Below, piece after piece: positions 59,904-64,000 of a DNA stretch of 64,000 bases. The DNA is from Rappaport israeli (GTDB lineage: Bacteria; Pseudomonadota; Gammaproteobacteria; Cardiobacteriales; Cardiobacteriaceae). The stretch is taken from positions 1 to 64,000 of the forward strand of contig NZ_LXHZ01000023.1 in assembly GCF_001888055.1 (NCBI RefSeq). The letters are read 5' to 3'. A program made the translations under genes and the position numbers. Within the stretch, counting starts at the first letter, position 1. Every line of letters begins with the position of its first letter. The notes below the pieces were generated by a model. The model had not been told where the DNA came from, did no database searches, and saw only the letters and a list, made by a program, of their open reading frames with translations.

Positions 59904-61358
59904 TTAATTTGCTCGTACAATTTGTAGCGTATTGGTTGAACCAGGTTGTCCCATATTAATACCGCTAGTAATCACATACAAATCACCACTATTTAATACC
60001 CCGCGCCATTGTAAATACGATTCCGCCTCAGAAATGCCAATATGATGGTCTTTGCTTATATCTAACATTAGCGGACGCACCCCACGATACATACACATTT
60101 TGCGCTGCACTAATTTATTGCTTGTAAGGGCATAAATCGGCACATTAATGCCAAAACGGCTAATTTGAAAAGCTGTTGAACCACTTTCCGTCAAAGCAAT
60201 AATTGCCTTAGCATTGAGCTGTCTGGCGGTAAAGACGGCACCACTTGCAATCGTATGGTCAATGCGTTTACTAGATTGCACCTGAACATCTGCGCTGGTA
60301 AGCGGGTCTTGAGCCTGCTCAGCAGCTGCACAAACCAACGCCATAGTGCGAATGGTTTCAAAAGGATACAACCCAACCGCCGTCTCAGCACTAAGCATCA
60401 CCGCATCACTGCCATCTAATACGGCATTAGCCACATCACTCACCTCTGCACGCGTTGGTACAGGATTGGTAATCATGCTTTCCATCATTTGTGTAGCGGT
60501 AATGGTAAAACGGCGCATCTCACGTGCTTTTTTGATGATAATTTTTTGCAATGCTGGCACAGCAGGATTGCCCACCTCAACCGCTAAATCTCCGCGCGCC
60601 ACCATCACGCCATCACTTGCTTTGATAATTTCTTCTAAATTCGTAATCGCTTCAGTGCGCTCAATTTTTGCAATCAAACCAGGTTGCTGACCGCCAGATG
60701 CTGCTTGTGCAACCAATTGGCGCGCCAATTCCATATCCGCACCTGATTTTACAAAGCTTATTGCCAAATAATCTGCCCCAATAGCAACCGCTGTTTTCAA
60801 ATCTTGATGGTCTTTATCCGTTAAAGCGGCAGCTGATAACCCACCGCCTTGTTTATTAATCCCTTTATTACTTTTTAGAATCGCATCATTTTGCACAATC
60901 GTATGGATTTCATCCTCTTCTACATGGCTGACCACCAAAGTCAACAAACCATCATCTAATAACAAGACATCGCCTGCATTTACATCTTTAGGCAAATCAC
61001 GATAATCCAAGCCAATGCGCTTTTGATTGCCCTCACCTTGTAGCGCGGCATCTAAAATTAACGCATCCCCTTCTTTTAATTCAATTTTGCCATTTTCAAT
61101 TTTCCCCACACGAATTTTGGGGCCTTGTAAATCTGCAATAATAGCCACCTCACGCCCCGCCCGTTCAGACGCTTCCCGCACTCTTTGCGCATTTTCTTGG
61201 TGAATTTCAGGAGTTCCATGACTAAAATTAAGTCGCACCACATTCAGCCCCACCCGAATCATATGCTCAAGCGTTTCTAAATCATTACTTGCAGGCCCTA
61301 AAGTCGCGACAATTTTTGTATGATGCGACACACGGGTTAATTCTCTTTGCTTAGTCAT
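59904..61358 (-). CDS. pyk: pyruvate kinase
   Basis: About 484 aa. I take the Met at 61358 (MTKQRELTRV) because AAGGAGC precedes it; an earlier in-frame Met at 61409 would add 17 unusual residues. Motifs: TKIVATLGPASNDLE, VVRLNFSHGT, IADLQGPKIRVG, the catalytic signature GLIAKIERTEAITNLEEI, MVARGDLAVEVG and ATQMMESMITNPVPTRAEVSDVANAVLDGSDAVMLSAETA. The C-terminal allosteric domain is present. It converts PEP and ADP to pyruvate and ATP. The PykA-type form is more likely than PykF but this is not certain. Confidence 0.95.
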   Translation of the reverse strand: MTKQRELTRVSHHTKIVATLGPASNDLETLEHMIRVGLNVVRLNFSHGTPEIHQENAQRVREASERAGREVAIIADLQGPKIRVGKIENGKIELKEGDALILDAALQGEGNQKRIGLDYRDLPKDVNAGDVLLLDDGLLTLVVSHVEEDEIHTIVQNDAILKSNKGINKQGGGLSAAALTDKDHQDLKTAVAIGADYLAISFVKSGADMELARQLVAQAASGGQQPGLIAKIERTEAITNLEEIIKASDGVMVARGDLAVEVGNPAVPALQKIIIKKAREMRRFTITATQMMESMITNPVPTRAEVSDVANAVLDGSDAVMLSAETAVGLYPFETIRTMALVCAAAEQAQDPLTSADVQVQSSKRIDHTIASGAVFTARQLNAKAIIALTESGSTAFQISRFGINVPIYALTSNKLVQRKMCMYRGVRPLMLDISKDHHIGISEAESYLQWRGVLNSGDLYVITSGINMGQPGSTNTLQIVRAN

Positions 61359-61392
61359 TTTTTGCTCCTTACTTTTACTAAAAACAATCTCT

Positions 61393-61989
61393 TTAAAAAA
61401 ACACATCAAACCAGCGTGCTTGTAATTCTGTCACAATCCCTGCCAAAGGCACATCCCACGGATTAGGATAAAGGGTTGTCACTTGCTGGCAAGCATAAGC
61501 AAATCCCAGTAATAACGGCGCTTTTTCTCGTATTTTATTGGCAAAAGTGCGGTCATAATACCCTCCCCCCATCCCCAAGCGATTCCCCAAAGCATCAAAC
61601 GCCACCAAAGGCATCATCACCACATCCAATTCCACCTCAGCCATACAAACCACAGGCGCTAACAATCCAACGGCATCTTTTTCCAAACGCTGCTTAGGCA
61701 AGCCTTTTTGTGCATAAAGCCCCCACGCTAGTGGCGCATTTAACTCAACAACCTTTGGCAAATAAATCGTATAACCTGCCTCTATCATCGCCTCATGCAA
61801 ATAGCCTGTTTCAATTTCCTCAGGCATAGATAAAAAACTCGCCACCTTTTTCACATTCTGACCTGATAACAGCGCCATTGCCTGCTTTGTTGCAGTTAAA
61901 CTTTTATTTTGTCGCGCATCAAATGCCATCGCTTGCCTTTTAGCGCGTATTAACTGCCTTAAGTCATGTTGCGCCTTTTGAACTGCCAT
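61393..61989 (-). CDS. 5-formyltetrahydrofolate cyclo-ligase
   Basis: A 198-aa enzyme that salvages 5-formyl-THF to 5,10-methenyl-THF using ATP. It has RQLIRAKRQAMAF near the start, VASFLSMPEEIETGYLHEAM, and the ATP-binding loop GNRLGMGGGYYDRTF followed by LLGFAYACQ. The family is called YgfA/Fau in enterobacteria. It lies 34 bp upstream of pyk in the same direction. Intact. Confidence 0.92.
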   Translation of the reverse strand: MAVQKAQHDLRQLIRAKRQAMAFDARQNKSLTATKQAMALLSGQNVKKVASFLSMPEEIETGYLHEAMIEAGYTIYLPKVVELNAPLAWGLYAQKGLPKQRLEKDAVGLLAPVVCMAEVELDVVMMPLVAFDALGNRLGMGGGYYDRTFANKIREKAPLLLGFAYACQQVTTLYPNPWDVPLAGIVTELQARWFDVFF

Positions 61990-61992
61990 GAT

Positions 61993-62954
61993 CTAAATCA
62001 CCCATCCCTCATTGGTCGGCAATTGCAACATCGCCCGTTTAATTTGCCCCTCAGTTAGAGTTGGAATAATACGCCGAATGGTAAAAAGGTGGTAGGATTT
62101 TAAGCGCTTTAAGCGGTGCCATAATAAATACGTCTGATAGTTCGGTAGCCACGCACTTAAATCAATTGCCACCAAATCCTTATCCGCTTGCTCATCATAT
62201 GCCATATCAGCAATCACCCCCACACCCAACCCCTGACGCACATAACTTTTAATCATATCGCTACTTCTAGCGGTAAGCACCACATTGGCTGTTAATTTTT
62301 GCGCCTGCAAATAGCGCACCAAGCTCGACTGTCCCTTAAAAGAGGTTACATAAGTAATCAACGGATAGGCGCAAATTTGCGCAAGAGAGCGCACCTTCTC
62401 ACGTGCCAACACATGCTCTTTTGGTACTAGCAAAATCGACGACCAAGACGATGCTTGCAAATAACATAAATCATGCAAATAAGGCTGATAATCCAACAAA
62501 TCCGCCGCAGAAATCCAACCAATATCCACCTCACGCTCATTAAGCAGTTGTAAAATCTGCGCATTAGTTCCCTCCACCACATGCACTGGTACTTTAGGAT
62601 AGTGGGTTTGAATCTCGCCCATCATCGGCGTTAAACGATAAGTCGCCAGCGTATTTGTGGTGGCAAATACATCACCCCATCTTGCTGAGCTAATTTTTGC
62701 GCGCTACATTGCACAATCTCATCACCAAGCTTAAGCATCTCTACCACTAATGGCATAATCTCCTGTCCAAAATCTGTAAGTCCTAATAAACTCTTAGACC
62801 CACGCGTAAAAATAGGCGAATTGAGTTGCTCCTCTAACGACTTAATATATTTAGACACCGCAGGTTGGGATAAATGCAACGCCCTAGATGCATGCGTAAC
62901 ACTAAACCCATGCTCATACACCGCTAATACACATTGAAGCTGTTTTAATTTCAT
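61993..62954 (-). CDS. cysB: LysR-type regulator CysB/Cbl-like (frameshift near 62670)
   Basis: The N-terminal frame has the CysB-like HTH MKLKQLQCVLAVYEHGFSVT then HASRALHLSQPAVSKYIKSL. The frame breaks near a G4 run after QQDG. The next frame gives DVFATTNTLATYRLTPMMGE then the effector domain with TTARSSDMIKSYVRQGLGVG-like residues and ending in a PTNEGWVI tail. About 320 aa joined, as in CysB, which activates sulphate-assimilation genes in response to N-acetylserine. It is divergent from cysK, which supports the assignment over Cbl. Confidence 0.8.
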
Positions 62955-63090
62955 GTCTTTAAATCTTGTATCTTATCGCTATAAACTTACTATAACTTTT
63001 TGGCATAGTATTATAAGAAAGCCAACCTTGCCAATTCTAAGCACAAAGTCCTACCATAACCCTCAATCATTCTAAGCAAAAGGACAACAC
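62955..63090. promoter_or_regulatory. divergent promoter region cysB-cysK
   Basis: 136 bp between the two start codons. It has AT-rich -10-like hexamers in both directions (TATAAC near 62990, TATAAG near 63011). A CysB site is expected but CysB sites are degenerate and I cannot place one with confidence. Confidence 0.35.
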
Positions 63091-64000
63091 ATGAAATATA
63101 ACTCCATCCTCGAAACCATCGGACGCACCCCCATTGTGCGCCTAAACCGCCTCGCCCCAAAACACGTGCAAATGTATGTTAAAGTTGAATCCTTCAACCC
63201 AGGCGGTTCTGTTAAAGACCGCCTCGCCTACGCCATCATTCACGATGGCGAAAAAAGTGGGCGCCTTAAAAAAGGGCAAACCGTTATCGAAGCCACCTCA
63301 GGTAATACTGGCATCGCCTTAGCCATGGTTTGTGCAGCTAAAGGTTATCCCTTTGTTGCCGTGATGACAGAAACCTTCTCTGTTGAACGACGCAAACTCA
63401 TTCGCAGTCTAGGCGGACGCGTTATCCTAACCCCAGCGGCTGAAAAAGGGCTTGGCATGGTGCGCGTTGCTAAAGAACTTGCAGAAAAAAATAATTGGTT
63501 TTTAGCCAACCAATTTGCCAACCCCGCCAACCCCCAATATCACCGCGAAACCACCGCTGCCGAAATACTCAGCGACTTTGCAGGTGAACGCCTAGATTAT
63601 TTTGTAAGTGGCTATGGCACAGGCGGCACCATCTCAGGGACAGGCGAAATTCTAAAGGCTGCGCGTCCGAGCCTAGAAATCATCGCCGCCGAACCCACAA
63701 ACGCGCAACTACTCGCAGGCAAAGAATGGAGCGCCCATAAAATCCAAGGTTGGACACCTGATTTTATCGCGCAAACAATGAATCAAAACATCTACGACCA
63801 TCTCATTGCTGTAGGAGATGAAGAATCGCGAGATACCGCCCTATCGCTTGCCAGTCAAGAAGGCATCCTTACTGGCATTTCAGGCGGTGCAACCTTCAAC
63901 GCTGCCCTCCAATTTGCCGAAAAAGCCCCAAAAGATTCCGTCTTTTTGGTGATGCTACCTGATGCCTCAGAGCGCTACATGTCCACCTTCTTATATGAAG
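63091..64000 (+). CDS. cysK: cysteine synthase, 3' end outside window
   Basis: Begins at 63091 with RBS AAAGGA and is open to the edge (303 codons). PLP-dependent O-acetylserine sulfhydrylase. Features: SILETIGRTPIVRLNRL, the PLP Lys in NPGGSVKDRLA, the substrate loop TSGNTGIA, ANQFANPANP, the PLP-phosphate loop GYGTGGTISGTGE, and GISGGATFNAAL. The CysK and CysM types are hard to separate by eye; the pairing with a CysB-type regulator fits either. Expected full length is about 310 residues, so only the last few are missing. Confidence 0.93.
   Translation, partial: MKYNSILETIGRTPIVRLNRLAPKHVQMYVKVESFNPGGSVKDRLAYAIIHDGEKSGRLKKGQTVIEATSGNTGIALAMVCAAKGYPFVAVMTETFSVERRKLIRSLGGRVILTPAAEKGLGMVRVAKELAEKNNWFLANQFANPANPQYHRETTAAEILSDFAGERLDYFVSGYGTGGTISGTGEILKAARPSLEIIAAEPTNAQLLAGKEWSAHKIQGWTPDFIAQTMNQNIYDHLIAVGDEESRDTALSLASQEGILTGISGGATFNAALQFAEKAPKDSVFLVMLPDASERYMSTFLYE

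Overview
The window looks like a chromosomal segment of a Gram-negative gammaproteobacterium. The blocks rsmA-surA-lptD and lnt-leuS-lptE-holA, with GsiA-, ClpB- and CysB-type genes, are standard gammaproteobacterial arrangements. Moderate to low GC, RTX-type fragments and Correia-like repeats are compatible with Cardiobacteriaceae (Cardiobacterium/Suttonella-like), but that placement is an inference without a database search.

Layout. 1-4.1 kb holds two RTX/FrpC-type calcium-binding protein remnants separated by AT-rich membrane-protein genes; the second is fused to a broken rhodanese gene. 4.1-6.9 kb has a Correia-like repeat, an AhpD-like gene, AraC and MetR-type regulators and an internally deleted IS982-type element. 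6.98-11.6 kb is the most interesting part. It reads as a leftward locus: an outer-membrane barrel, two Sec-exported proteins carrying a double-glycine-type leader, three tandem two-gene cassettes of tiny membrane proteins, and a free-standing periplasmic C39 peptidase. I propose an undescribed bacteriocin/microcin-like export and immunity system. 11.8-19.7 kb contains IS debris, a damaged phosphopantetheinyl transferase, an ECF transporter, a YbtP/YbtQ-like ABC pair and a thioesterase relic, which together look like an eroded siderophore locus. 20.5-20.7 kb is a compound heptamer/pentamer tandem repeat sitting near a flip in GC skew. 20.8-36.6 kb is housekeeping (rsmA-surA-lptD leftward; purH-folA-pepP and lnt-leuS-lptE-holA rightward, with yeiH/eamA/csbD between). 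36.8-41.8 kb carries a periplasmic flavoprotein-cytochrome c module and trhO. 42-44.8 kb is a decayed chemosensory-type cluster. 45-46.9 kb holds a nitroreductase and a truncated LysR/pirin pair. 47-52.4 kb is a glutathione/oligopeptide ABC importer. 52.5-55.1 kb is lemA-TPM-TPM-DUF4442. 55.1-55.3 kb has a DnaA-box cluster. 55.3-64 kb holds sixA, clpB, an SBP relic, an ankyrin protein, pyk, a 5-formyl-THF cyclo-ligase, cysB and cysK (cut by the window edge).

Caution. About twenty genes, including leuS, lptD, holA and lptE that are normally essential, are each broken by what look like single-base indels, many at homopolymers. This is easier to explain as residual assembly error than as decay. 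I report each such locus as one gene spanning the break. The nonsense codons, junctions, truncations and IS relics at 3.9, 12-13, 19.2-19.7 and 46.2 kb look like real decay.
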